A DNA stretch of 64,000 nt from an uncultured Pelagibacteraceae bacterium (GTDB taxonomy: Bacteria; Pseudomonadota; Alphaproteobacteria; Pelagibacterales; Pelagibacteraceae). A program made the position numbers and the translations under genes. Under the pieces are notes generated by a model. That model made no database searches and was not told where the DNA came from. It saw only the letters and a list, made by a program, of their open reading frames with translations. The stretch lies in assembly GCA_902615445.1 (NCBI GenBank), contig CACMOQ010000003.1, forward strand, positions 1 to 64,000, given 5' to 3'. Within the stretch, counting starts at the first letter, position 1; every line of letters begins with the position of its first letter. This document shows positions 33,618 to 43,915 of the stretch, one piece after another.

Positions 33618-34087
33618 TGCGTAAAAAAACCAATGTTGGTTCAAAAATAATTTGCCTTAATCGTAAAGCAAGCTTTAACTATTTTTTTGAAGATCTTTTA
33701 GAAGCAGGAATTGTTCTTAAAGGATCAGAAATAAAATCAATCAGAAATGGTAAAGTAAATATTGCAGACTCTTATGCTGTAGAAAAAAATGGTGAAATAG
33801 TTTTGATAAATTCGCATATAGCATCTTACAAACAAGCAAGTTACTCAAATCATGGTCCCTTGGATGAGAGAAAGTTGTTATTGAATAAAAGAGAAATTAA
33901 TAAACTAATTGGAAAAACACAGAGAGAGGGTTTTACTTTGGTTCCCACTAAGATGTATTTCAAAAAGGGCAAAGCCAAAATTGAGCTCGCTGTTGCAAAA
34001 GGTAAAAAACAGTTTGATAAGAGAAGTGTTAAAAAAGATAGAGATTGGAGTCGAACTAAAGCAAGATATATTAGAAAGTCGAGCTGA
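33617..34087 (+). CDS. smpB: SsrA-binding protein
   Basis: [34 protein letters not shown]-like [12 protein letters not shown]. Confidence 0.96.
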   Translation: MRKKTNVGSKIICLNRKASFNYFFEDLLEAGIVLKGSEIKSIRNGKVNIADSYAVEKNGEIVLINSHIASYKQASYSNHGPLDERKLLLNKREINKLIGKTQREGFTLVPTKMYFKKGKAKIELAVAKGKKQFDKRSVKKDRDWSRTKARYIRKSS

Positions 34088-34564
34088 ATGATTTACTTGG
34101 GTATTGGATCAAATTTAGGTGATAGAAGAAAGAATATTGAAATAGCAAAATTTGAAATTGCTCAAAATGGAGTAAATATAATCAATTGCTCAAATTTTTA
34201 CGAAAGCTTGTCTTGGCCTAACATTAACTATCCTAAATTTTTGAATATTGTATTAAGAGTAGATACCAATCTAACACCACTTGAGTTAATTAAGATTTGT
34301 AAGAATATTGAAAAATCCCTTGGTAGAAAAGAGAGTACTAGAAATGCTCCAAGAGTATGTGACATTGACATACTAGACTATAAAAAGAAGCAAATTAATA
34401 ATAAAATTATTTTACCTCATCCTAGGTTACATCAAAGAAATTTCGTTCTTTTACCTTTATTTGAATTAGATAAGTCATGGATACATCCAGTTTCTAAATA
34501 TCATATAAAAAAATTAATATTTTATTTACCAAATAGAGACATAAGATCTATTAAACAAATTTAA
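34088..34564 (+). CDS. folK: 2-amino-4-hydroxy-6-hydroxymethyldihydropteridine pyrophosphokinase
   Basis: IYLGIGSNLGDRRKNI, NAPRVCDIDILDY, LPHPRLHQRNFVLLPL. Confidence 0.93.
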   Translation: MIYLGIGSNLGDRRKNIEIAKFEIAQNGVNIINCSNFYESLSWPNINYPKFLNIVLRVDTNLTPLELIKICKNIEKSLGRKESTRNAPRVCDIDILDYKKKQINNKIILPHPRLHQRNFVLLPLFELDKSWIHPVSKYHIKKLIFYLPNRDIRSIKQI

Positions 34565-34583
34565 TTTAGTGTTATAATAAGTA

Positions 34584-36329
34584 ATGTTAAATTCTGAAGA
34601 ATTAATAAATAAAGTAAAAATTTATAATAAATTTCTAAATCCTGAAAAATTGAATAAAGCCTATGATTTTGCTATAAAAGCTCACAGTAATCAAAAAAGA
34701 GCATCTGGTGATCCTTACTCAGTACATCCAATTGAAGTTGCAAATATTCTTACAGATCTAAAATTAGATAGCGCAACAATCACTACTGGATTACTTCATG
34801 ACACTATTGAAGACACTTATGCTACATATGAGACGATAAAAGGAGAATTTGGAAATGAAGTTGCTGACTTAGTAGATGGAGTTACGAAAATATCTGTTTT
34901 AGAAAATAAAGCTTCATCAAATTCAAAAGCTGAAAATTTTAGAAAATTAATTTTAGCCACATCAAAAGATATAAGAGTTCTACTTGTAAAAATTGCTGAC
35001 AGATTACACAATATGAGAACTATCAAGGCGATAACTAAAGAGGATAAAAGAAAAAGAATAGCTCAAGAAACTATGGAGATTTATGCACCTCTTGCAGATA
35101 GAATGGGTATGCACAGGATTAGAGATGAGTTAGAGGATCTCTCTTTTGAAATTTTGAATAATCAAGCACGATCATTAATTCAAAAAAGACTTGATGAAAT
35201 TAAATTAGATAAAAAAGATATTTTTAAATCTTTATCTGTAGAGCTAAAAGATTTACTAAGTCAAAATAATATAAAGTCAGATATATTTGGTCGTGAAAAA
35301 ACTCCTTTTTCTATTTGGAGGAAGGTACAAAAAAAAAGAGTTTCTTTAGAGCAAATTACTGACATTATAGGCTTTAGAATTATTCTAGATAATATAGACG
35401 AGTGTTATAAAACACTTGGTGTTTTACATAAAGAGTACAATTGTATCCCAGGAAAATTTAAAGATTATATTTCATTTGCTAAAATCAATGGTTATAAATC
35501 AATTCATACATCTGTAATTGGCTCAAATAAAAAACCAATAGAAATTCAAATAAGAACAAAAGAAATGCATGAGTTTGCTGAAAGAGGTATAGCTTCTCAT
35601 TGGCAGTATAAATCGTCTGAAAAATTCAATTCGTTAACTTGGAAAGAATATGACTGGTTAAAGGATTTAGTCGAAATAATAGAAAAAAATGAAAATCCTG
35701 AACACTCTTATGAGTATACTAAACTTCAAATGTTCCAAGAAAATGTATTCTGTTTTACACCTAAAGGATCTGTAATTAAACTTCCAAAAAACGCAACCCC
35801 AATCGATTTTGCCTACGCTGTTCATACAAAAATTGGCGATACCGCAATAGGCTGTGAAATTAATGGTAATAAGAGTGAATTACAATCAATTTTAAGAAAT
35901 GGAGATAGGGTAAACATTATTACCTCTAAAAAACAATCACCTTCCTTACATTGGATACCAATAACTAAAACAGGAAAAGCAAGAGCAGCAATAAGAAGAT
36001 ATTGGCATGATAGAGGAGAAAAAAAGGAAGAAAGAATTAAAAAATATAATACCACTTTATGGATTTCATTACCTGATAAGCCAGGACAATTAGGCAATGT
36101 AAGTTCTCTTATAGGCGAACATAAACTGAATATTTCGAATTTAGAGATGGTCGGCAAAAACCCTAATTACATCAATTTTAAGTTTCAATTGATTATAAGA
36201 GATCTTAAAAACTTTACTAATTTTATTGCAGAGCTTAAACAAAAGAGTATAAAATTTAAGATAATTAGACACGAAGATAAAAGAAATGCTTTCACCCAAA
36301 AAATCCTTAAATATTTTAAAAAAAACTAA
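34584..36329 (+). CDS. RelA/SpoT-family (p)ppGpp synthetase/hydrolase, short form
   Basis: HD motif LLHDTIEDT; synthetase region NGYKSIHTSVIG; TGS VFCFTPKGSVIKLPKNATPIDFAYAVHT; C-terminal ACT-like LPDKPGQLGNVSSLIGEH. Confidence 0.93.
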   Translation: MLNSEELINKVKIYNKFLNPEKLNKAYDFAIKAHSNQKRASGDPYSVHPIEVANILTDLKLDSATITTGLLHDTIEDTYATYETIKGEFGNEVADLVDGVTKISVLENKASSNSKAENFRKLILATSKDIRVLLVKIADRLHNMRTIKAITKEDKRKRIAQETMEIYAPLADRMGMHRIRDELEDLSFEILNNQARSLIQKRLDEIKLDKKDIFKSLSVELKDLLSQNNIKSDIFGREKTPFSIWRKVQKKRVSLEQITDIIGFRIILDNIDECYKTLGVLHKEYNCIPGKFKDYISFAKINGYKSIHTSVIGSNKKPIEIQIRTKEMHEFAERGIASHWQYKSSEKFNSLTWKEYDWLKDLVEIIEKNENPEHSYEYTKLQMFQENVFCFTPKGSVIKLPKNATPIDFAYAVHTKIGDTAIGCEINGNKSELQSILRNGDRVNIITSKKQSPSLHWIPITKTGKARAAIRRYWHDRGEKKEERIKKYNTTLWISLPDKPGQLGNVSSLIGEHKLNISNLEMVGKNPNYINFKFQLIIRDLKNFTNFIAELKQKSIKFKIIRHEDKRNAFTQKILKYFKKN

Positions 36330-36873
36330 TGCATTATTAGAAGGTCATTTTGTTTTATCCTCCGGCTTACATTCTGCAAAATATATACAATGCGCCAAAC
36401 TGTTAAGTTTTCCTCATTTATCCAATAAAATTTGCAAGTCATTTGCTAACAAAATTAAAAAAAATTTTAAAAAGATAGATCTCATTCTAGCTCCAGCCAT
36501 GGGTGGAATAATTATTGGCTATGAAGTTGGAAGAATTTTAAAAAAAGAGACAATTTTTTGTGAGCGTGTAAGTGGAAAATTTAAATTAAGAAGAGGTTTT
36601 ACAATTAACAAAGGATCAAAAGTTTTGATTATTGAGGATGTTATCACGACCGGTAAGTCTAGTATGGAATGTGTTAAATTAATAAAAAAAAATAAAGCAA
36701 AATTAGTTGGTTTTGCATCATTAATTGATAGATCTACAAAAAAAAGTTTAAAAATAAAAAAAAAGATCATCTCACATCTTAAGATTGATGTGCCAACTTT
36801 TAAGCAAAATGAATTACCTGATTATTTGAAAAAAGTGCCAATAACAACACCTGGAAGTAGATTTATAAAGTGA
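36286..36873 (+). CDS. pyrE: Orotate phosphoribosyltransferase
   Basis: GHFVLSSGLHSAKYIQCAKL; VLIIEDVITTGKSS PRPP loop. Confidence 0.94.
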   Translation: MLSPKKSLNILKKTNALLEGHFVLSSGLHSAKYIQCAKLLSFPHLSNKICKSFANKIKKNFKKIDLILAPAMGGIIIGYEVGRILKKETIFCERVSGKFKLRRGFTINKGSKVLIIEDVITTGKSSMECVKLIKKNKAKLVGFASLIDRSTKKSLKIKKKIISHLKIDVPTFKQNELPDYLKKVPITTPGSRFIK

Positions 36874-37589
36874 AAAGGCTAGGCGTAAATATAGATCATG
36901 TTGCCACTTTAAGAAATGCACGTGGGGAATTACATCCTGATCCTGTTTATGCTGCAAAATATGTGAGTAAAGCAGGCGCTGACTCTATTACAATTCACTT
37001 GAGAGAAGATAGACGGCATATAAAAGATTTAGATGCACAAAAAATATGTTCCATTAAAAAGCTCTTAGTAAATTTGGAAATTTCTACTAATAGCGAGATT
37101 GTTAAGAAAGCGCTAAAGATTAAACCTGATTTTATATGTATTGTTCCAGAAAATAGAAAAGAAATTACCACAGAGGGTGGATTAGATCTCAAAAAAAATA
37201 AAACAAATATCAAAAAAATTATCTCAAAATTTAAAAGTAAAAATATCAGAACAAGTTTATTTATTAATCCTGTTTTATCTGATATCGAAATTTCTAAAGA
37301 GCTTAAAACTGACTGTGTTGAAATTCATACAGGAAAATTAGCAAACTTAGTTAAAGCTAAAAAAAACCACTCTTATGAATTAAAAAGAATTATTCAAAGT
37401 TCAAAGCTTGCCCACAAATTAGGTATAGAAGTCCATGCCGGCCATGGATTGGATTATAAAACTACGAAACTTTTAGTGAAAGTTGATGAAATTAAAGAAT
37501 TCAATATTGGCCATTATTTAATAGGTGAGTCAATTTTTTATGGTTTACCAAAAGTGATAAAAAATTTTAAAAAAATTTTAAAAAGTTGA
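36870..37589 (+). CDS. pdxJ: Pyridoxine 5'-phosphate synthase
   Basis: LGVNIDHVATLRNARG, ITIHLREDRRHI, EVHAGHGLDY. Confidence 0.96.
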   Translation: MKRLGVNIDHVATLRNARGELHPDPVYAAKYVSKAGADSITIHLREDRRHIKDLDAQKICSIKKLLVNLEISTNSEIVKKALKIKPDFICIVPENRKEITTEGGLDLKKNKTNIKKIISKFKSKNIRTSLFINPVLSDIEISKELKTDCVEIHTGKLANLVKAKKNHSYELKRIIQSSKLAHKLGIEVHAGHGLDYKTTKLLVKVDEIKEFNIGHYLIGESIFYGLPKVIKNFKKILKS

Positions 37590-37984
37590 GACTTAAAATG
37601 AGAATATTGGGTATTGGTGTTGATATTATACAAAATAAAAGGATTAAATCTTTAATAAAAAATAAAAATTTTATTACGAGAACATTTAGTCCTAAAGAAA
37701 TTAAATTTTCTCAAAAATATTCAAATAAAACTAATTATTTTTCAAAGCGTTTTGCAGCAAAAGAATCATTAGCGAAATCTCTTGGTAGTGGCTTTAGAGA
37801 TAATCTAAATTTCAAAGATATAGAAATTTTAAATGATAAAAAGGGAAAACCCTTTTTTTCAAAATCTAGAAAGATTGATGTTATTGTAAACAAAAAATTC
37901 AAAGTAAAAAAATATGATTTGTTTCTTTCAATTTCTGATGAAAAAGATTATTCAATAGCATTTACGACTTTGCAGACTAAATAA
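37586..37984 (+). CDS. acpS: Holo-[acyl-carrier-protein] synthase
   Basis: ILGIGVDIIQNKRI, RFAAKESLAKSLGSGF. Confidence 0.94.
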   Translation: MRLKMRILGIGVDIIQNKRIKSLIKNKNFITRTFSPKEIKFSQKYSNKTNYFSKRFAAKESLAKSLGSGFRDNLNFKDIEILNDKKGKPFFSKSRKIDVIVNKKFKVKKYDLFLSISDEKDYSIAFTTLQTK

Positions 37985-38718
37985 TGTTTAATAAAGAAAG
38001 TATTATAGATAATATTAAAACCTTATTTTATGCGCTAATCATAGCCATAATAATAAGATCACTAATAATTCAGCCTTTTTACATTCCTTCCTCATCAATG
38101 GAACCAACATTATTAGTTGGGGATAGATTATTTGTTACTAAATATTCTTATGGTTATAGTAAACATTCATTTCCTTTTAGCCCACCGATTTTTAAAGATA
38201 GAATTATTTTCAGTAGTCCTAAAAGAGGGGATGTGGTTGTATTCAAAACACCCGCAGATAATAGAACAGATTACATAAAACGACTAATTGGATTACCAGG
38301 TGATAGAATTCAATTTTTAGACTCAAATTTATTTTTAAATAATAATGAGATTTTTAAATCAAGAATTTCAAAAAAAGATATTATTTACTGCGGAAATAAA
38401 AAGATTGATGTATTTACATTTGAAGAAAAGTTACCAAACAATAAAGTGCACAAAACTGTTTACTTAAAAAACTTTGGTTATCAAAATTCAGATATTTTTG
38501 AAGTGCCTGAAGATTTTTATTTTTTTTTAGGTGATAATAGAGACTGCTCAAAAGACAGTAGATTTTTATCAAGTGTTGGTTATGTTCATAAAGATAATCT
38601 TGTTGGTAAAGCAAGGTTTATTTTTTTTTCATCTGATAAATCAAAAGGTAATTTATTTTTCTTTTGGAAATGGAAAGACTCTATCCGGTTTGATAGATTC
38701 TTTAAAAAGATAAATTAA
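37984..38718 (+). CDS. lepB: Signal peptidase I
   Basis: IPSSSMEPTLLVGDRLFVTKYSYG, YIKRLIGLPGDRI, FFLGDNRDCSKDSR. Confidence 0.96.
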   Translation: MFNKESIIDNIKTLFYALIIAIIIRSLIIQPFYIPSSSMEPTLLVGDRLFVTKYSYGYSKHSFPFSPPIFKDRIIFSSPKRGDVVVFKTPADNRTDYIKRLIGLPGDRIQFLDSNLFLNNNEIFKSRISKKDIIYCGNKKIDVFTFEEKLPNNKVHKTVYLKNFGYQNSDIFEVPEDFYFFLGDNRDCSKDSRFLSSVGYVHKDNLVGKARFIFFSSDKSKGNLFFFWKWKDSIRFDRFFKKIN

Positions 38719-39380
38719 TGCAAAAAAATTTTCAATTATTTCAAAAAAAATTAAAGATTAAATTTAAAAATCCTAAATTGTTAGTACAAGCATTAACTCA
38801 TAAAAGTTATGAGCCAATAAACAATAATGAAAAAATCGAATTTCTTGGCGATAGAGTTTTAGGCTTAGTAATAGCAAAAAAATTATTAGAAATTTATCCC
38901 GATGAAAAAGAGGGGATTTTGGATAAAAAGTTCGCTTCTTTAGTAAATAAAAAAACCTGCCTTCTCATTGCGAAAAAGCTAGGTATTGAAAAATTTATAT
39001 TAATTTTAAGTTCGACTAAAAGTAAATCAAATATTGAAGATAAAGTTCTATCTGATGCTTGTGAAGCTATAATTGGTGCAATTTACTTAGACAAAGGATT
39101 TAATGTTGCTGAAAATTTCATTTTACGTTTATGGAAAGATGAAATTGATAAAAGTGTCATAACTATAATTGATGCAAAAACAAAGTTACAAGAGTACTCA
39201 CTGAAAAATTTCAAAAAGTTACCAATCTATAGATTAATTTCTAACACGGGTCCTAGACACAAGCCTGTTATCAAAGTAAGTGTCAAATTATCAGATGGTA
39301 AAATTTACCATGGTGAAGGAAAATCTAAAAAAAATGCGGAGCAAAAAGCCGCAACATTATGTTTAGATAATTTGGGATAA
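38718..39380 (+). CDS. rnc: Ribonuclease III
   Basis: NNEKIEFLGDRVLGLVIA; C-terminal dsRBD. Confidence 0.96.
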   Translation: MQKNFQLFQKKLKIKFKNPKLLVQALTHKSYEPINNNEKIEFLGDRVLGLVIAKKLLEIYPDEKEGILDKKFASLVNKKTCLLIAKKLGIEKFILILSSTKSKSNIEDKVLSDACEAIIGAIYLDKGFNVAENFILRLWKDEIDKSVITIIDAKTKLQEYSLKNFKKLPIYRLISNTGPRHKPVIKVSVKLSDGKIYHGEGKSKKNAEQKAATLCLDNLG

Positions 39381-39382
39381 CG

Positions 39383-40060
39383 ATGAATTGGGACGATACA
39401 GGTTTTTTACTTTCAAAAAACAAATATAGTGAAAACTCTTTGATAGCAGAGGTATTTACAAAAGAACATGGTAAGATTTCAGGTATTCTCTTTGGTGGAA
39501 CATCTAAAAAAATTAAAAGCTATCTACAAATTGGGAACAAATTATACACAAACTATAATGCAAAAAACGATAATAAAGTAGGATATTTTAAATTTGAGAT
39601 AATTAAAGCTGAAACACCATTTTTTTTTGATAATAAAAAAAAGTTGTCTTGCTTAACGTCAGCCCTACAATTGGTAAGAATATTAAATCCAGAGGCACAA
39701 CCAAATCTAAAAATTTTTGAATTAATTGAGAATTTTTTTATAATTTTAAAAGGTGACGAGTGGATTAAAAATTATATTTTGTGGGAATTAAAATTATTTA
39801 GTTTATTAGGTTATAATCTTGAATTAGAAAAAATTGTCACCAAAATAGTAAAAGATGAAAATATTTTTTATAAATTAAAATCTCAATCTGAAGACAGAAC
39901 TATACCTAATTTTCTTATTGAGAATGATTTTTCAGCAAATGATGAGGACCTGATCCAAGGAATTAAGTTAGTTAGTGATTTTCTTGAAAAATCTATATTG
40001 AAGCCTAATAATTTAAATCAGCCCTTAAGCAGATCACAATTTTTAAGTAATTTGGAATAA
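39383..40060 (+). CDS. recO: DNA repair protein RecO
   Basis: NWDDTGFLLSKNKYSENSLIAEVFTKEHGKISGILFGG. Confidence 0.92.
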   Translation: MNWDDTGFLLSKNKYSENSLIAEVFTKEHGKISGILFGGTSKKIKSYLQIGNKLYTNYNAKNDNKVGYFKFEIIKAETPFFFDNKKKLSCLTSALQLVRILNPEAQPNLKIFELIENFFIILKGDEWIKNYILWELKLFSLLGYNLELEKIVTKIVKDENIFYKLKSQSEDRTIPNFLIENDFSANDEDLIQGIKLVSDFLEKSILKPNNLNQPLSRSQFLSNLE

Positions 40061-41056
40061 TTATTTTAAAATTTTATCTAATCTGTCAGCATAATAGCTA
40101 ACTATTGCATTAGCTCCAGCTCTTTTGAATCCAATTAAACTTTCAATGATTACATTATTATCAACCAGGCCCTTTTCTACAGCGTTAGCTAATAAACTGT
40201 ATTCTCCTGATACTTGATAGGCCATGACTGGGATTTTAAAGTTATCTTTAATTAATTTAATAATATCTAAATATGGCAGACCTGGTTTAACCATAACCAT
40301 ATCAGCTCCCTCTTTAATATCTAATGCGACTTCTCTTAGAGCTTCATCACTATTTTTAAAATCCATTTGATAATTTTTTTTATCACTCTTGAGAAGTCCC
40401 TTAGATCCAACAGCATCTCTAAAGGGGCCATAAAAACTTGAGGCATACTTAACAGCATAAGAAAGAATTTGAGTCATCTTATATCCATTTTTATCAAGTG
40501 TTTTTCTGATTTCGCCAATTCTACCATCCATCATATCTGAAGGAGCAAGAACATCACATCCCATCTGTGCTTGAAGCAGTGACTGATTAATTAAAATACT
40601 TACTGTTTCATCATTTAGGACATATCCAGATTTTAACAAACCATCATGACCATGAGATGTGTAAGGGTCTAATGCAACATCTGTCATTATACCGATTTGA
40701 TTTTTATATTTTTTTTTTATTAATTGGATTGCTTTACAAACTAAATTGTCTTCATTTAAAGCTTCAGTGCCCAGATTATTCTTTTTTCTTTTATCTGTAT
40801 ATGGAAATAAAGCAACCATAGGTAGTTGATTTTTTATTGCTTTATCAACGAGACCAGAAAGTTTGTCTAAAGTGTAACGATATACACTTGGCATTGATTT
40901 GATTGGTTGCTTTTTGTTTTTGCCATCTATTAAAAATATTGGCAAGATAAAATCACTTGGACTTAAATTATTTTCTTCAATTAGTCTTCTAGACCAATCA
41001 TTTTTACGACTACGTCTTAGTCTTAAACCTGGATATTTACCTGTTATCATGTTCAA
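40061..41056 (-). CDS. hemB: Porphobilinogen synthase (delta-aminolevulinic acid dehydratase)
   Basis: RLRRSRKNDWSRRLIEE, DVALDPYTSHGHDG, MVKPGLPYLDII, AYQVSGEYSL. Confidence 0.97.
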   Translation of the reverse strand: MNMITGKYPGLRLRRSRKNDWSRRLIEENNLSPSDFILPIFLIDGKNKKQPIKSMPSVYRYTLDKLSGLVDKAIKNQLPMVALFPYTDKRKKNNLGTEALNEDNLVCKAIQLIKKKYKNQIGIMTDVALDPYTSHGHDGLLKSGYVLNDETVSILINQSLLQAQMGCDVLAPSDMMDGRIGEIRKTLDKNGYKMTQILSYAVKYASSFYGPFRDAVGSKGLLKSDKKNYQMDFKNSDEALREVALDIKEGADMVMVKPGLPYLDIIKLIKDNFKIPVMAYQVSGEYSLLANAVEKGLVDNNVIIESLIGFKRAGANAIVSYYADRLDKILK

Positions 41057-41122
41057 ATATATTTAAAAAATGCGACAAATGTAATATACAAATATATCTT
41101 AAAAAGGATATTAAACAATTAA

Positions 41123-41713
41123 ATGGACTTAAATTTTAACGATTTTGAAAAACAAGATATTAAGTTTGATATTGATAAGCTTAAAGAAGCTTATCAGGAA
41201 ATATTGAAAATAAAAGGATTTGAGGGAGTTGCTGGTGTTTCTAATTTTGGTGCAATATCATTAACTCAGATACCTGGAGATCCAGACTCTATCAAAGGAC
41301 ATAAAGCTCGTGGTATTTTTTGGACCAAACCAAACGGCTCTGGCAAAGAAGTAGTAAGAGATGAAATGATAAATGAAGAAGCTTACTCAGAATTTATAGA
41401 TGAATATAAGGAAACGTACTTTAAAGAAGTTTTTGATGCTCTTTCTTCAAAATATAAACTTGGAAGAGTTAGAATTTTATTAAAAGAACCAAGATCTACT
41501 TTAAGCTGGCATAGAGATCCAGAACCAAGACTTCACATTCCAATAATTACTAATCCTGGGTCAATCATGGTTATAGATAACGTTGCAAAACATCTGCCTG
41601 CAGATGGTTCTGTATGGATTACTAATAACACGAAATATCATAATGCCTTTAATGGTGGTGAGGAAAATAGGATCCATTTAGTGGCATGCGTTTTAAATCA
41701 TAAATTTAATTAA
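41123..41713 (+). CDS. Aspartyl/asparaginyl beta-hydroxylase-like (2OG-Fe(II)) protein, tentative
   Basis: LSWHRDPEPRLHIPIITNPG (HxD) ... NTKYHNAFNGGEENRIHLVACV (distal H) double-stranded beta-helix pattern. Confidence 0.6.
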   Translation: MDLNFNDFEKQDIKFDIDKLKEAYQEILKIKGFEGVAGVSNFGAISLTQIPGDPDSIKGHKARGIFWTKPNGSGKEVVRDEMINEEAYSEFIDEYKETYFKEVFDALSSKYKLGRVRILLKEPRSTLSWHRDPEPRLHIPIITNPGSIMVIDNVAKHLPADGSVWITNNTKYHNAFNGGEENRIHLVACVLNHKFN

Positions 41714-41714
41714 T

Positions 41715-42140
41715 TTGAAAAAAATTTTTATCTCATCAGATCATGCTGGATTCAAACTGAAAGAAACTATTAAAATATATTTAGAAAGAAAAAAATATAA
41801 ATATTTCGATTTAGGTCCAGAGAACGATAATAGTGTAGACTACCCAGACTTTGCCCATAAAGTAGCAAAAAAAGTAAAGTTGAACAAAAATAATGTCGGT
41901 ATATTAGTATGTGGATCTGGTACAGGTATGAATATTGCAGCAAATAAGCACAAAAATGTGCGCGCAGCGCAATGTTTTAATTTAAAATCAACCAAATTAT
42001 CAAGATTGCATAATGATGCAAACATCATTACATTAGGCTCTAGACTATTAAATAAAAAAAATGCTTTAAACTTTGTTAATGTGTTTTTAAACACTAAATT
42101 TGAAGGTGGGAGGCATTTAAAAAGAGTAAAAAAAATATAG
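41715..42140 (+). CDS. rpiB: Ribose-5-phosphate isomerase B (RpiB/LacAB family)
   Basis: IFISSDHAGFKLKETIKIYL, VCGSGTGMNIAANKHKNVRAA; TTG start. Confidence 0.94.
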   Translation: MKKIFISSDHAGFKLKETIKIYLERKKYKYFDLGPENDNSVDYPDFAHKVAKKVKLNKNNVGILVCGSGTGMNIAANKHKNVRAAQCFNLKSTKLSRLHNDANIITLGSRLLNKKNALNFVNVFLNTKFEGGRHLKRVKKI

Positions 42141-42146
42141 GTTATT

Positions 42147-43460
42147 ATGTCAAGTGAAAAAAAATATTTAAATTCAGATTATCAAAACTTTTTTGAAAAA
42201 AGTTTATCTGAAGCGGATCCAGATTTATTTAAAGCAATTAATGATGAGCTAATTAGACAACAAAATCATATAGAACTTATTGCCTCAGAAAATATTGTTT
42301 CACAGGCAGTGTTAGAGGCTCAGGGGTCTGTTTTAACAAACAAATATGCTGAAGGCTACCCTGGTAAAAGATATTATAATGGATGTGAACATGTTGATGT
42401 AGCTGAAAAATTAGCTTTAGAAAGAATTAAAAAACTTTTTAATTGTAAATATGCAAACGTTCAACCTCACTCAGGAGCTCAAGCTAATGGTGCAGTTTTT
42501 TTAGCTTTATTAAAACCTCATGATACATTTATGGGAATGAGTTTAAATTCTGGCGGACATATCACTCATGGATTAAAAATTTCTATGTCAGGTAAATGGT
42601 TTAATGCTGTGAGCTACGATGTAGATAAAAAATCTGAGCTTATTGATTATGATAATGTTGAAAAACTTGCCCTTGAGCATAAACCTAAATTAATTATTGC
42701 TGGAGGTAGTGCTTACTCAAGAGTTATAGATTTCAAAAGATTTAGAGAGATTGCAGATAAAGTTGGAGCATATTTTATGGTAGATATGGCTCACTTCTCA
42801 GGTTTAGTTGCAGGAAAAGGATATCCTAATCCATGTGATTATGCTCATGTTGTTACATCTACTACGCACAAAGTATTTAGAAGTGCAAGAGGTGGAATTA
42901 TTTTGTCTAATGAAGAAGATTTAGGTAAAAAATTTGATACAGCCGTATTTCCAGGTTATCAAGGTGGTCCATTAATGCATGTTATTGCAGCAAAGGCCGC
43001 TGGTTTTTATGAAGCATTAAAACCTGATTTTCAAACTTATATAAAAAATGTTTTAGCTAATGCAAAAATGTTAGCAGAGACTTTAAAAAATAATGGTTTC
43101 AAAATTTATTCTGGTGGTACAGATACTCACTTAATGTTAGTTGATCTAAGACCATTTAATGTAAAAGGAAATTTAGCATCAGAAAGTTTATGTAGAGCTA
43201 ATATTACATGTAATAAAAATGGTATACCATTTGATACTGAAAAACCAATGATCACTTCTGGAATTCGTTTGGGCTCTCAGGCAGCAACAACAAGAGGTTT
43301 TGGTTTAAAAGAATTTGAAAAAGTTGGAGAATTAATAACAAAAGTTATAAAAGGTCTATCAAAAAATCCCGAGGATAATAGTAAAGTTGAGGAAGAAGTG
43401 AGAAATGAAGTCATTGATTTGTGTTCGAATTTCCCGATTTACAAAAATCTCAATAAATGA
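42147..43460 (+). CDS. glyA: Serine hydroxymethyltransferase
   Basis: [56 protein letters not shown] lysine. Confidence 0.98.
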   Translation: MSSEKKYLNSDYQNFFEKSLSEADPDLFKAINDELIRQQNHIELIASENIVSQAVLEAQGSVLTNKYAEGYPGKRYYNGCEHVDVAEKLALERIKKLFNCKYANVQPHSGAQANGAVFLALLKPHDTFMGMSLNSGGHITHGLKISMSGKWFNAVSYDVDKKSELIDYDNVEKLALEHKPKLIIAGGSAYSRVIDFKRFREIADKVGAYFMVDMAHFSGLVAGKGYPNPCDYAHVVTSTTHKVFRSARGGIILSNEEDLGKKFDTAVFPGYQGGPLMHVIAAKAAGFYEALKPDFQTYIKNVLANAKMLAETLKNNGFKIYSGGTDTHLMLVDLRPFNVKGNLASESLCRANITCNKNGIPFDTEKPMITSGIRLGSQAATTRGFGLKEFEKVGELITKVIKGLSKNPEDNSKVEEEVRNEVIDLCSNFPIYKNLNK

Positions 43461-43915
43461 TCTGCCCATGCGAAAAGAAAGGTGAGACTTCTGTTGTAGA
43501 TTCCCGACCAACTGAAGATGGTACAGCTATTCGTAGAAGAAGACTTTGTGCATGTGGTGCAAGATTTACAACATTTGAGAGAATTCAACACCGTGAGATA
43601 ATGGTTGTTAAAAAAAATGGAAGAAAATCATCGTTTGATAGAGATAAACTTTCAAAATCTATTTACATTGCATTAAAGAAAAGACCGTTAGATACCGAAA
43701 CAGTTGAAAAATTTATTAGTAAAATTTCAAGATCTTTAGAGGAATTAGGGCAAAATGAAATTTCAAGTAATACAATTGGTACTATGGTTATGGAGGGCTT
43801 GAAAGATCTTGATCCAGTTGCTTATGTGCGATTTGCATCAGTCTACAGAAATTTTAGAGAAGAAAAAGATTTTGTACAATTTGTGGACAAAATAGATGTC
43901 TTCAAAAAAAGATAA
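43457..43915 (+). CDS. nrdR: Transcriptional repressor NrdR
   Basis: CPC..., [31 protein letters not shown]-cone. Confidence 0.96.
   Translation: MICPCEKKGETSVVDSRPTEDGTAIRRRRLCACGARFTTFERIQHREIMVVKKNGRKSSFDRDKLSKSIYIALKKRPLDTETVEKFISKISRSLEELGQNEISSNTIGTMVMEGLKDLDPVAYVRFASVYRNFREEKDFVQFVDKIDVFKKR

Noticed and set aside
42141-42146. Glycine riboswitch upstream of glyA
   Set aside because: Only a few bases separate rpiB and glyA; no room for a riboswitch
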